A stretch of DNA of 64,000 nt from Actinomycetales bacterium Actino_02 (lineage in GTDB: Bacteria > Actinomycetota > Actinomycetes > Propionibacteriales > Propionibacteriaceae), in NCBI GenBank assembly GCA_001603275.1, contig LUYM01000021.1, forward strand, positions 1 through 64,000. The letters are read 5' to 3'. A program made the position numbers and the translations under genes. This document shows positions 51,564 to 59,875 of this stretch, piece after piece. How positions within the stretch are numbered: position 1 is the stretch's first letter; each line of letters starts with the position of its first letter. The notes under the pieces are model-generated. The model searched no databases and was not told where the DNA came from. It saw only the letters and a list, made by a program, of their open reading frames with translations.

Positions 51564-51941
51564 CACCCAGCGGTTGCGATCGCTGACTCGGACGTACTCG
51601 ACGGCTGCGAGGAGATTGATCAGGGCGAGGCCTCGTCCGTGTTCTGCGGTCTCGCCGGGCATCTCGGCGCACTCGGACTCGGCTAGGGCGACTTGGCCGG
51701 TGTCGGTGGTCTCGATCGTGAATAGATCGGGCTCCACCCGCAGAAGCAGATCGCATCTGACGGTGCGGTCCGGATTGTGCTGGATCACATTCGTGATCAA
51801 CTCGCTGACGATGGTCTCGATCGTCATCCGCTCGGCGGCGGTGACATCCGGGCGTTGGTCCAGTACGTCCACGAGGAAATCGTGGGCGGAATCTACGGTG
51901 TCGGGCGGGCTGAGCAGCGCCGAGCGGTATTCAGTCGGCAA
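51519..51941 (-). CDS. RsbW-type anti-sigma factor / serine kinase (HATPase)
   Basis: The 140-aa product is a GHKL-fold ATPase of the RsbW/SpoIIAB type. These bind a partner protein or sigma factor and phosphorylate a STAS antagonist. Visible motifs are the N-box 'VSELITNVIQHN' (Glu47, Asn51, His55), a 'TTDTGQ' G1-like turn and 'EHGRGLALINLL' (G2). It is last in a four-gene operon and overlaps the STAS gene by 11 bases. No sigma factor gene lies alongside. The 3' end overlaps the GNAT gene by 45 bases on the other strand. Confidence 0.88.
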   Translation of the reverse strand: MPTEYRSALLSPPDTVDSAHDFLVDVLDQRPDVTAAERMTIETIVSELITNVIQHNPDRTVRCDLLLRVEPDLFTIETTDTGQVALAESECAEMPGETAEHGRGLALINLLAAVEYVRVSDRNRWVLSVPRQREGGRERG

Positions 51942-52266
51942 AAGCCGTCTCGGGATTCGGGTAGGGCTTCAGGATTCGATCCATATTCGACAGCTGAAGA
52001 ACCATCAAGACCTGTTCGCCAGCGCCCGCAATTCGAAGATCGCCGCCGGCCTCGCGAGTTGCCTTGAGCGATCCGATCAGAGCGCCGAGGCCCGAGGAGT
52101 CCATGAAGGAGGTCTCCCGCAAGTCCAGCACGAGGCGGGACTGGCCCGCCTTCACTGCGGCGGCGACGGTGTCTCGCAAATGAGGGGCCGTCACCATGTT
52201 CAGGCGTCCCTCCACTCGGATGACGCTGAGATCCGAGCCGACCGGCTCGATGGGGAATCCCGTCAT
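51931..52266 (-). CDS. STAS-domain anti-sigma factor antagonist
   Basis: The 111-aa product is a single STAS domain of the SpoIIAA/RsbV type with the phosphorylatable serine in 'FMDSSGLGALIGSL' (Ser57 or Ser58). The partner-switching model predicts phosphorylation by the adjacent kinase and dephosphorylation by the PP2C phosphatase at the head of the operon. It abuts the glycosyltransferase gene (TAA then ATG) and overlaps the kinase gene. Confidence 0.92.
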   Translation of the reverse strand: MTGFPIEPVGSDLSVIRVEGRLNMVTAPHLRDTVAAAVKAGQSRLVLDLRETSFMDSSGLGALIGSLKATREAGGDLRIAGAGEQVLMVLQLSNMDRILKPYPNPETAFAD

Positions 52267-54231
52267 TTACTCCTCCTCGGCGGCCTGGTAGCCGCGGTAT
52301 TTGACTGCACCGATCAATACGCTCAGAGAAATCAAGTCGAAAGTAACCCACGCCAGATTTATCAGAGTCCCGATAGGCTCGGCGTTTCCGAAGATAAGCC
52401 AAATTGCTCCGACGATGATGCTCACCACGAGGGCCGCACCGGCAAACAGCTGCCACCCGATCAAGGTCCACGGGGTGGCTTCGGTGTGCGTCTTCTCCTT
52501 GGGAGTCACCGCGAAGCTGAGCGGACGGCCGAACCAGACGTTCGCCGCAGCGGTCCAGCAGGCGGTGATCCAGACCGGGAACAGGGCCAGGGTGTACTGC
52601 TGGCCGCGCCAGGTCGGGAGCCGTCGAGAGGCGAAGATGAACAGCAGTTGGTTGGCGATCATGAACGGAATGAAGCGCCAGAAGAACGGGCCGGCATAGC
52701 TGTTCACCGGCAGGACGTGAGCAGTCAGGAACAACACTGGTGCTGCGAGATAGACCACGGTGGCGAAGCCGGACAGGTAGCTCCACATGGTGGCGAAGTA
52801 CATCAGCCGCTGAGGCCAGTTGAGTCCGCGCTGGAGCAGCGGGTTCTCCCGCAACAGGACCTGGACGGTGCCCTGCGCCCACCGCAGTCGCTGGGTGAGC
52901 GCTGCCGGCAGCCCTTCCGGTGCCAGCCCTTCGGCGAGGTTCTGGTTGTGGTAGACGCTCTTCCAGCCGCGGGCGTGCAGGCGCATTGCGGTCGCCATGT
53001 CTTCGGTAACCGAGATGGTTGCCATCGGCAGCACGGCCTGCGCTTCCTCTGAGCGTCCGACGTCCGCGGCTTGCAGCGTCCGGGTGACCGCTTCGATGGC
53101 GTTCAGCGGCGACACGTCGCTCTCGGAAAGCCGGGCGATCACCTCGGCGCTGTCCAGGTTGAACGCCGCCTGGTCGAAGCCGAGGGCGTCCAGGTCGGCG
53201 GAGAGTTGGCTGAGATCATCGCCGACGACACCGGCTGACAGCTCGCGAAGTCGGTTGTTCAGCCGGTAGGTGACCTCGGCAACGGGCTCGCCGCTGCCGA
53301 GATCCGACAGGGCCTGATCGATCGCCTCGCGGGTGGCGTGTAGTGCGGACTGTGGCGCGGCCGCCTTGTTCTTGCGCAACGCCTTCAGGACCAGGGAGCG
53401 CGCCTCCTTCAGCCGTGCTCGGACGTTGCGAAGGGTCGACTCCACGTAGCCCGATATGCCCAAGTCCATCAGCGCTTCTCGGCGCAACACGGCGTTGGAG
53501 CCGCAGAAGAAGGCGGCGCCCCAGCCGTCCTTGCCCTCCTGGATCGGCCCGTAGAACAGCGGTGCCTGGCTGCCCAGAGGGTCGCTGGCCGGGACGTTGT
53601 TGAAGTGCTGTGGCGTCTGGACCAGTGCCACCTTGTCGTCTGCGAAGTACCCGAGCGTTTGATCGAGGATCTCCGGTTCGGGGACCATGTCGGCGTCGAG
53701 AACGAGGATGTACTCACCGCTGGTATTCAGCAGCGCATTGTTCAGATTTCCCGCTTTCGCATGCCGGGGCTTGCCGTGCCAGTGCTCGCCGCGAGTCAGA
53801 TAGCCGACTCCGAGCCGTGCGGCGCCCTCCCGCAGGGCGGGGCGGTCACCGTCATCGAGGATCCAGGTCTGGTGCGGGTAGCGGATCCTGACGGCCGCGG
53901 ACGCAGTGTTGAGGACCAGCTCGACGGGCTCGTTGTAGGTCGTGATGAACACGTCCACGGTAGCGTCCGGGACTGGTGGCGGCCCTGACGAGCGCTGGCG
54001 CGAACGCCAGATGGTGATCGAGAAGAGGGTGAGATCGATGAGGCTGTAGGTCTCCGCCAGCACCAGAGGCACCGCGATCCACCAGGCCGACCAATTGATG
54101 GACGCAGCCCACCGCCAGCCGATGTAGTTCAGAGCGAGGGCCAAGGTGATCACGATCCACACCCGCAGCCAGATCAGTCTGCGTGCCTCGTGGGTGGCTG
54201 ACGTTTGCCGGATCTGCTCAACGGTGGTCAT
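52267..54231 (-). CDS. Cellulose-synthase-like GT2 glycosyltransferase with a helical insertion
   Basis: The 654-aa membrane enzyme would polymerise and export a sugar chain from a UDP-sugar. Two membrane segments lie at about 25-70. The GT2 core has 'DDGDR' (126-130), DAD (179-181), TED (409-411) and QRLRW (447-451), the D, DxD, TED, QxxRW set of processive synthases. About five membrane segments follow. Between 'FFCGSNAVLRREAL' (about 241-254) and TED, where BcsA has some 15-25 residues, lie about 145 extra helical residues. No PilZ domain is present, so c-di-GMP control as in BcsA is not expected. It overlaps the phosphatase gene by four bases. Confidence 0.88.
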   Translation of the reverse strand: MTTVEQIRQTSATHEARRLIWLRVWIVITLALALNYIGWRWAASINWSAWWIAVPLVLAETYSLIDLTLFSITIWRSRQRSSGPPPVPDATVDVFITTYNEPVELVLNTASAAVRIRYPHQTWILDDGDRPALREGAARLGVGYLTRGEHWHGKPRHAKAGNLNNALLNTSGEYILVLDADMVPEPEILDQTLGYFADDKVALVQTPQHFNNVPASDPLGSQAPLFYGPIQEGKDGWGAAFFCGSNAVLRREALMDLGISGYVESTLRNVRARLKEARSLVLKALRKNKAAAPQSALHATREAIDQALSDLGSGEPVAEVTYRLNNRLRELSAGVVGDDLSQLSADLDALGFDQAAFNLDSAEVIARLSESDVSPLNAIEAVTRTLQAADVGRSEEAQAVLPMATISVTEDMATAMRLHARGWKSVYHNQNLAEGLAPEGLPAALTQRLRWAQGTVQVLLRENPLLQRGLNWPQRLMYFATMWSYLSGFATVVYLAAPVLFLTAHVLPVNSYAGPFFWRFIPFMIANQLLFIFASRRLPTWRGQQYTLALFPVWITACWTAAANVWFGRPLSFAVTPKEKTHTEATPWTLIGWQLFAGAALVVSIIVGAIWLIFGNAEPIGTLINLAWVTFDLISLSVLIGAVKYRGYQAAEEE

Positions 54232-56201
54232 TTCGACTCACTCTCTCGACACAACACGAGTGCCGTGGCGTCGTCGATGCGTGGTTCCGCGGCGTTCGGA
54301 CCCGCGCACAGACGGGCGGTGAACTCAGTGGCCTGACCCTGCCATCGGTCGGGTGCCAGTGCGCTGATTCGTTCGATCAGCTCTTCGATGGTGGTGCCCC
54401 AGGCGTCCAGGACGCCGTCGCTGACCATGAGCAAGGCGTCCCCCTCACTCAGAGTGGCCTCGAGCTCCTTCCAGGCGACACCGAAGCCGATCGGGAAGTC
54501 GGTCCCGGCAATGCGCTCGACCCGACGGTCGACCCGGAGGACAAAGGACAGACCATGGCCCGCGTCCACGAATCGCACCTGGCCGCTGAGCAGGTCGATG
54601 CTGGCGTAGGCCAAGGTGACGAAGGCCTTCGTCCCAGCCAGATCGTCATCAACCACGCGCGCTGCGTCGGCGAGGACCTCGGCCGGACGAGCATGCTCAT
54701 TGGCTGCACGCAGGGCCGTCCGAGTCATGGCGGCGAGGATCCCCGCCCCGATGCCCTTGCCCATCACGTCGCCGAGCATCATGACTGCTCGGCTGCCACT
54801 GATCTGCAGGTCGTAGAAGTCGCCGCCGATCTCGGTTGCCGTAACCGCAGAGGCGCCGTGGGTCCAACCTCGGCGCAACGGCAGTTGGCCAGGGGACAGC
54901 GCCCGCTGCACCTGGTGGGCCCGGTTCAGATCGGCCTGCATGAGTCGGCGGGCCCGCGCGGAGTCAGTGATGTCTAGCAGCTGAATCGAGAAGCACTCCT
55001 CGTGGTTGCCCAGATCGAGTGGTGCCACGCTGACGTGGAAGTGGCGGCCGTCAATGACCCGGACGTCCACCTCGCCCTCGCGCTGGACCTCCGCGATCTT
55101 GGTGATCGCCTCCGCCGCCGACCTGCCGAGCAGCGTGCAGAGCTTGCCCGACGCCGCCTCCAGGTCGGGGAAGAGGCCGTCGGCAGCATGGTTGTGGCTG
55201 CGGATGCGCCAGCAGTCCGCCTCCCGGACCACGATCAGAGCCCCAGCCAACGAACTTTCGAAGTTGCGCCGGTAGAGCAGCTCGCTGTCACCGAGCTGCG
55301 CACTCGACTCCCGTTCACGGAAGACGGTCAGCGCGAGCATCATCACGATGGCCACAGTCGAGATCTCGAAGAACTGCAACAGGGCGCTGCCGAGGGCGGA
55401 GCCGAGCAGATCAAAGGCGAACGGGCCGGTGTTGTGAAGGCTTCCGTAGGAGGCGATCATCGCGACGCCGAGGATTTCCAGGCTCAGCCACCGCGCCGAC
55501 ACCAGGAACGATCCCCACACCAGCGGAACGATCGGGAGGAAGCTCACTGGGAGGTGCTGGTGGGTGAGGAAGACCAGAGCGGCCGTCCCCAGGGTGATCG
55601 AGACGTGGAAGGTGGTGTCCGGGCTCAGCTCGAGCTTCTCGTCTCCGGGCATCCGGACGAACAGGGGAGCGATCAGCAGGATGCTGGCCGCATGCCGCGG
55701 CCCGGCTGAGGCGAGGTGGGTCAGGGCAGCGGCCGGATCGCCGACGAACAATTCACTGGTGACAAGGACAACGTCGAAAGCCGTGGCGCCGAGAAGCGCG
55801 GCAAGGACGAGTCGGCGAAGGTCAACTCGGGTATACAGGCGGGGGGAGCGATCCTTCCTGGAGCGCAGGATCATCGCGGCGACTACGGTCTCGAGCACGC
55901 CGCCGACCGCCACCGCGACAGATCGTGCCAGTGGTTGCTGCATCGTCAGTTCGGTGACGAGCACGACAACGCCGACAGCCGCAGCGAAGGCCCAGCCTCG
56001 ACGCCTCGGCAGGCGGCTCGCCATCCCGACCGCGATGCCGGCTGCCGGCCACCAGGTGGGCATCACGGCACCTGCGGGCTTGGTAAGCAGGACGAGCCAA
56101 GATGCCAGGAACACCACACCCAGCGCGGCCGCCACCGGAAGTAAGGATCGAGCCGTGAGGCCCATTGGCGGTGAGCCTCGCTGGGCTCGCACCAGCATCA
56201 T
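54228..56201 (-). CDS. MASE1-PAS-PP2C (SpoIIE-type) membrane phosphatase
   Basis: The 657-aa product starts with about eight membrane segments of MASE1 type (about 15-295). A PAS-like sensor domain follows (about 305-415), then a SpoIIE/PP2C phosphatase domain (about 425-657). The metal-binding motifs are intact: GGDFYD (459-464), GDVMGKG (477-483), DAGH (546-549), SDG (594-596) and a final DD (643-644). It should dephosphorylate the STAS protein of the same operon in response to a membrane or PAS signal. ATG 56201 follows a CATACT hexamer by seven bases; GTG 56219 would add six residues. It overlaps the glycosyltransferase gene in ATGA. Confidence 0.88.
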   Translation of the reverse strand: MMLVRAQRGSPPMGLTARSLLPVAAALGVVFLASWLVLLTKPAGAVMPTWWPAAGIAVGMASRLPRRRGWAFAAAVGVVVLVTELTMQQPLARSVAVAVGGVLETVVAAMILRSRKDRSPRLYTRVDLRRLVLAALLGATAFDVVLVTSELFVGDPAAALTHLASAGPRHAASILLIAPLFVRMPGDEKLELSPDTTFHVSITLGTAALVFLTHQHLPVSFLPIVPLVWGSFLVSARWLSLEILGVAMIASYGSLHNTGPFAFDLLGSALGSALLQFFEISTVAIVMMLALTVFRERESSAQLGDSELLYRRNFESSLAGALIVVREADCWRIRSHNHAADGLFPDLEAASGKLCTLLGRSAAEAITKIAEVQREGEVDVRVIDGRHFHVSVAPLDLGNHEECFSIQLLDITDSARARRLMQADLNRAHQVQRALSPGQLPLRRGWTHGASAVTATEIGGDFYDLQISGSRAVMMLGDVMGKGIGAGILAAMTRTALRAANEHARPAEVLADAARVVDDDLAGTKAFVTLAYASIDLLSGQVRFVDAGHGLSFVLRVDRRVERIAGTDFPIGFGVAWKELEATLSEGDALLMVSDGVLDAWGTTIEELIERISALAPDRWQGQATEFTARLCAGPNAAEPRIDDATALVLCRESESK

Positions 56202-56208
56202 GGGGCTA

Positions 56209-56214
56209 AGTATG
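56209..56214 (-). promoter_or_regulatory. Possible -10 element of the phosphatase/GT2/STAS/kinase operon
   Basis: CATACT on the minus strand ends seven bases before ATG 56201, consistent with a leaderless operon message. Confidence 0.35.
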
Positions 56215-56323
56215 AACACCTAGCCTTCGGCACACGCTCGCGACGTGCGGAATTCTCTGTGATTGTCGCTCGCCGGTAACCCCTGGGGGCAGCCGGGGAA
56301 GCTGGGGCCTTGCTGTCGACAGG

Positions 56324-56740
56324 CTACGGCTGTCTGGGGTCGGCCGGAGTCTCGGCGCTCACCTGGCTGTGCGGCCTGGTCGCCGCGATGAAGCGTTCGC
56401 CCAGAGCCATTCCGATTTCGCGCTGTCGAATCAGGAAGGCGGCCTCGTCCAGTCGCTTGCGACGCAGCCAGCCGGTGACCTCGGTGTCGGACTTGCTGGC
56501 ATTGCAGGTGGGGCAGGCCGGGACCACATTCGTCAATGTGTAGCGTCCGCCATGGGCCACCGGCTGCAGGCAGTCGCGCTGCAGAGCGGTTCCGGTCGCA
56601 CCGCAGTAGGCGCAGCCGCCCCAGGCCTCCTGAAGATCGCGCCACTGGGCGGCAGTGAGGTCGTTGTCGCGTCCGGCCAGGCGCAGGCTGCGTCGCCGGG
56701 CCGCTCGGGCCCTGCGGCTGCGACGAACCGGGGCCGCCAT
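56324..56740 (-). CDS. HNH endonuclease
   Basis: The 138-aa product has a basic N-terminus and a zinc-finger HNH nuclease core: C43-x-x-C46, 'RDCLQPVAHGGRYTLTNVVPACPTCN' with His63, Asn71 and C76-x-x-C79. It could nick or cut DNA, but its target is unknown. Single HNH genes of this kind are common in actinobacteria and not always mobile. Its ATG overlaps the ilvA stop by one base, so it is co-transcribed with ilvA. Confidence 0.85.
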   Translation of the reverse strand: MAAPVRRSRRARAARRRSLRLAGRDNDLTAAQWRDLQEAWGGCAYCGATGTALQRDCLQPVAHGGRYTLTNVVPACPTCNASKSDTEVTGWLRRKRLDEAAFLIRQREIGMALGERFIAATRPHSQVSAETPADPRQP

Positions 56741-57981
56741 CAGACCAGGAAGCGGTAGAACGGGCTGTCGGCCGAGACGAACTCGAAGGTGATTGGGCTG
56801 GAATCCAGCCGGGCTACCAGGTCGCCCAGGGTCGTCGGGTCGCCCAGCTCGATACCGACCAGGGCCGGCCCGGTTTCCCGGTTCGACCGCTTGACGTACT
56901 CGAAGTGAGTGATGTCGTCGTCGGGGCCGAGCACCTCGTCCAGGAAGCGGCGCAGCGCGCCCGGCTCTTGCGGGAAGTTCACCAGGAAGTAGTGCTTGCG
57001 GCCCTCGAACACCAGCGATCGTTCGATGATTTCGGAGTAGCGGGAGATGTCGTTGTTGCCGCCGGAGATGATCACCACCACCGTTGAACCGGGCTCGGGC
57101 TGGAACTGGCCCAGCGCGGCTGCGGCCAGGGCGCCGGCCGGCTCGCTGACGATGCCCTCGGTCTGGTAGAGCAACAGCATCTCCGAGCAGATCCGTCCGG
57201 TCGGAACCGAGTACAGCTCGGGGCCGAACTCGGCGACCATTGCGTGAGTGAACTCGCCGACGCGGCGGACGGCGGCACCGTCGACGAAGGTGTCCATCTG
57301 CTGCAGCTGGACCGGGCCACCGGCGGCCAGCGCCGCCGTCATCGATGCGGCTTCGGCCGGCTCGGCGCCGACCACCTTGGTCTCGGGGTGACGCTCGGAC
57401 AGCCAGGCCAGACAGCCGGAGATCATCCCACCGCCACCGACCGGGACGATCAGTGCGTCCGGCGCGTAGCCGAACTGGTCGACGATCTCGGCGGCCACAG
57501 TGCCCTGACCGGCAATGGTGTCGGGATGGTCGAAAGCCGGGACGAGGATGGCGGCAGACGCGGCGGCAGCGGCTTCGGCTGCGGACGCCGCCTCGTCGTA
57601 GGTATCGCCGGTGACGACGAGCTCGATCAGTCCTTCGCCGAGAGCGACGATCCGCTGCCGCTTCTGCCTCGGGGTGGTGGACGGGACGAAGATCCGTCCC
57701 CGGATGCCGAGCCTGGCGCAGGCGAACGCGACGCCTTGGGCATGGTTGCCGGCGCTGGCGCAGATCACTCCGGCCTCCCGTTGGACGGGAGACAGCTGGG
57801 ACATCAGGTTGTATGCGCCGCGGATCTTGTAGGACCGGACCGGCTGCAGGTCTTCGCGTTTCAGCCAGATGTAGGCACCGGTGGCTTGGCTGAGTCGCTC
57901 GTTCAGTTGGAGCGGCGTCCGGGTGACTACACCGTCCAGGCGGCGGGCGGCGGCCTCGACTGCGGCGGCATCGATCTTCAC
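56740..57981 (-). CDS. ilvA: Threonine ammonia-lyase
   Basis: IlvA deaminates threonine to 2-oxobutanoate, the first step to isoleucine. The 413-aa PLP enzyme has 'SYKIRGAYN' with Lys52, 'SAGNHAQGVAFAC', and the phosphate loop 'VPVGGGGMISG'. A short C-terminal ACT-like region (about 330-413, 'HYFLVNFPQEPGALRRFLDEVLGPDDDITHFEYVKR') suggests the single-ACT form also found in mycobacteria and corynebacteria, likely feedback-sensitive. GTG 57981 follows CACAAT by six bases. Confidence 0.94.
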   Translation of the reverse strand: MKIDAAAVEAAARRLDGVVTRTPLQLNERLSQATGAYIWLKREDLQPVRSYKIRGAYNLMSQLSPVQREAGVICASAGNHAQGVAFACARLGIRGRIFVPSTTPRQKRQRIVALGEGLIELVVTGDTYDEAASAAEAAAAASAAILVPAFDHPDTIAGQGTVAAEIVDQFGYAPDALIVPVGGGGMISGCLAWLSERHPETKVVGAEPAEAASMTAALAAGGPVQLQQMDTFVDGAAVRRVGEFTHAMVAEFGPELYSVPTGRICSEMLLLYQTEGIVSEPAGALAAAALGQFQPEPGSTVVVIISGGNNDISRYSEIIERSLVFEGRKHYFLVNFPQEPGALRRFLDEVLGPDDDITHFEYVKRSNRETGPALVGIELGDPTTLGDLVARLDSSPITFEFVSADSPFYRFLV

Positions 57982-57987
57982 CGAGTC

Positions 57988-57993
57988 ATTGTG
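57988..57993 (-). promoter_or_regulatory. Possible -10 element of ilvA (leaderless)
   Basis: CACAAT on the minus strand ends six bases before GTG 57981. Confidence 0.35.
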
Positions 57994-58033
57994 TCACCGG
58001 GACGCACTCGCGCCCGGGAGCGGCCAGCCAGGA

Positions 58034-58324
58034 TCAGCGAGCCGGGTTGGAGTCCTTCCCGTCCAGCCACAAGGTGTCGGACGGGTCGGCGTGGCCGCCC
58101 CCAGAACCCACATGCTTTGCGTCGATCTTCGGGCCCTTGGTGATCACGTGGACCAGGGCCATCGCATGACCACGGCCCAACCCGTAGTCGGCGGCGAGCC
58201 ACGCGATGATCTCGCCGGCCTTGGTGCCGGGGCCGAAGCCCTTCGTCGAGGCCTGTTCAATGAACTCGCGCGGAGTGAGGCCGGTCTTGTCCTCGATGTT
58301 GTCCAGATAGGCCTGAAACGACAT
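58034..58324 (-). CDS. DUF4287 domain protein
   Basis: The 96-aa product matches DUF4287: 'MSFQAYLDNIEDKTGLTPREFIEQASTKGF' followed by 'KAGEIIAWLAADYGLGRGHAMALVHVI'. The family is of unknown function and is often found alone or fused to DUF5655. ATG 58324 is set by gaggagg just upstream. It follows rmuC on the same strand after 13 bases, so they may share a transcript. Confidence 0.9.
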   Translation of the reverse strand: MSFQAYLDNIEDKTGLTPREFIEQASTKGFGPGTKAGEIIAWLAADYGLGRGHAMALVHVITKGPKIDAKHVGSGGGHADPSDTLWLDGKDSNPAR

Positions 58325-58337
58325 CTCGCCTCCTCGC

Positions 58338-59765
58338 TCAGGCGCTGAGGACGCCTGACTCGCCGCTGGGCTTCTCGGCAGCCAGCATGGCATCGAGAAT
58401 CGGGTCGGTTGCAGCGGGTAGTTCTGCCTCCGCCGGACGGGGGCGTCCGATCATCGGGGTGACGGCGGCGGCGTCCTCGATGAGTTCGGGCGCGGTGAGC
58501 TGGCGGGCGGTGGCGTCGATCGCGTTCACCGGATCGAGTTCCTTGTCGACGACCTTCAGGTCGCGCAGCTTGCGGGCCGTCGGGAACACCCGGGCCTCGA
58601 TCGACCCGACCGACTCGTTGTAGGCCTTGACGGTGCCGTTGAGCATTCGTCCGACCTTGTCGAAGTTCGCACCCAGCTTGCCCAGCCGGTCGTAGAGCTC
58701 GCGACCCAGCTCGAATACCTCGCGAGCCGAATCGGCCAGCGCCGCCTGCCGCCAGGCGTAGGCGGTGGCCTTGAGCAGCCCGATCAGCGTGCTCGGGGTG
58801 GCGATCACCACGCCGCGATCGTTGGCGTACTCGTGCAGCGTCGGCAGCTGCTGGAATGCCTCGGCCGCCAGCGCCTCACTCGGCAGGAAGAGCACGACAT
58901 ACTCCGGAGTTGATCCGCCGGCCTTGAAGTAATCCTTGCCGCCCAGCTGATCGATGTGGGTCTGCACATTCCGGGCGAAGCTCGCGAGTAGCCGGCTGCG
59001 CTCGGCCGGATCGTCGGTCTCGTGAGCTTCCAGGAAGGCGCTCAGCGGCACCTTGGAGTCGACGTAGAGGTAGCGGTCCTCGCTGAGCATCACCTTCAGG
59101 TCAGGACGAATGACCGAACCCGACGACGTCTGCGTCGTCTGCTGCAACTCGAAGTCGCAATGCTCGACCATGCCCGCCATTTCCACAACGCGCTTGAGCT
59201 GCAGCTCTCCCCACGCGCCGCGCACCTGCGGCTTGCGCAGCGCCGTCACCAGCGCGGCAGTCTCCTTGCGCACGGCATCACCGGTGAGGCGCACCTCGCT
59301 CACCTGGCTGCGGAGCTCGGAGGTCATCGCGACCCGCTCCTTCTCGACCTGGGTGATCCGGTCGTTGAACTTCTCCAGGCTTTCCTTGACCGGGGCCAAC
59401 AGTTGCTCGGTCTTCTCGTGGCGCAATGCCGCGGAAGCGTCCAGCTTGCGCTCCTGGGCCTCGATGGCTTCGGCCGACAAGGCCTTGAACTGGTTGACCA
59501 GCTGCTCGCGATCGGCCACCAAGCCCTCGACGCGCTGCACGGCAGCGTCCCGCTGAGCTTCAGCACCGGCCAGGGCTGCGCGGGCATCGGCAGCTTCGGC
59601 GCTGGCCAGTGCGGCATCGGATCGTGCCGCGGCTGCCTCGGCGCGAAGTCGCTCGAGCTCGGCGGCGCCGTCCGACTGCTGCTTGCCGGCCAGCGCACGC
59701 AGGCTCACCCATGCCGCCACCGCACCGAGCACGATGCCGACCACCAACCAGGCCAAGTTCTCCAT
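58338..59765 (-). CDS. rmuC: DNA recombination protein RmuC
   Basis: RmuC-family proteins have a predicted endonuclease-like core, and loss of E. coli rmuC alters inverted-repeat recombination. The 475-aa product starts with a membrane segment ('LAWLVVGIVLGAVAAWVSL'), then a long coiled coil (about 30-140), then the RmuC domain with 'VRGAWGELQLKRVVEMAGM', 'DLKVMLSEDRYLYVDSKVPLSAF' and 'YVVLFLPSEALAAEAF'. ATG 59765 places the membrane segment at the start; GTG 59795 is an alternative. It is divergent from the M18 aminopeptidase gene. Confidence 0.93.
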   Translation of the reverse strand: MENLAWLVVGIVLGAVAAWVSLRALAGKQQSDGAAELERLRAEAAAARSDAALASAEAADARAALAGAEAQRDAAVQRVEGLVADREQLVNQFKALSAEAIEAQERKLDASAALRHEKTEQLLAPVKESLEKFNDRITQVEKERVAMTSELRSQVSEVRLTGDAVRKETAALVTALRKPQVRGAWGELQLKRVVEMAGMVEHCDFELQQTTQTSSGSVIRPDLKVMLSEDRYLYVDSKVPLSAFLEAHETDDPAERSRLLASFARNVQTHIDQLGGKDYFKAGGSTPEYVVLFLPSEALAAEAFQQLPTLHEYANDRGVVIATPSTLIGLLKATAYAWRQAALADSAREVFELGRELYDRLGKLGANFDKVGRMLNGTVKAYNESVGSIEARVFPTARKLRDLKVVDKELDPVNAIDATARQLTAPELIEDAAAVTPMIGRPRPAEAELPAATDPILDAMLAAEKPSGESGVLSA

Positions 59766-59863
59766 GTCGTTCAGGATTTCAGGTACCGCCGACACTTTGG
59801 CCGAGGCTCGCTCGCAGCAACGAGCGCGGGGCGCGGATTTGGGGTGGGTCGGCCCGGTCGGTG

Positions 59864-59869
59864 CAGACT
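59864..59869 (+). promoter_or_regulatory. Possible -10 element of the M18 aminopeptidase gene
   Basis: CAGACT ends six bases before ATG 59876. Confidence 0.35.
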
Positions 59870-59875
59870 GAACTC

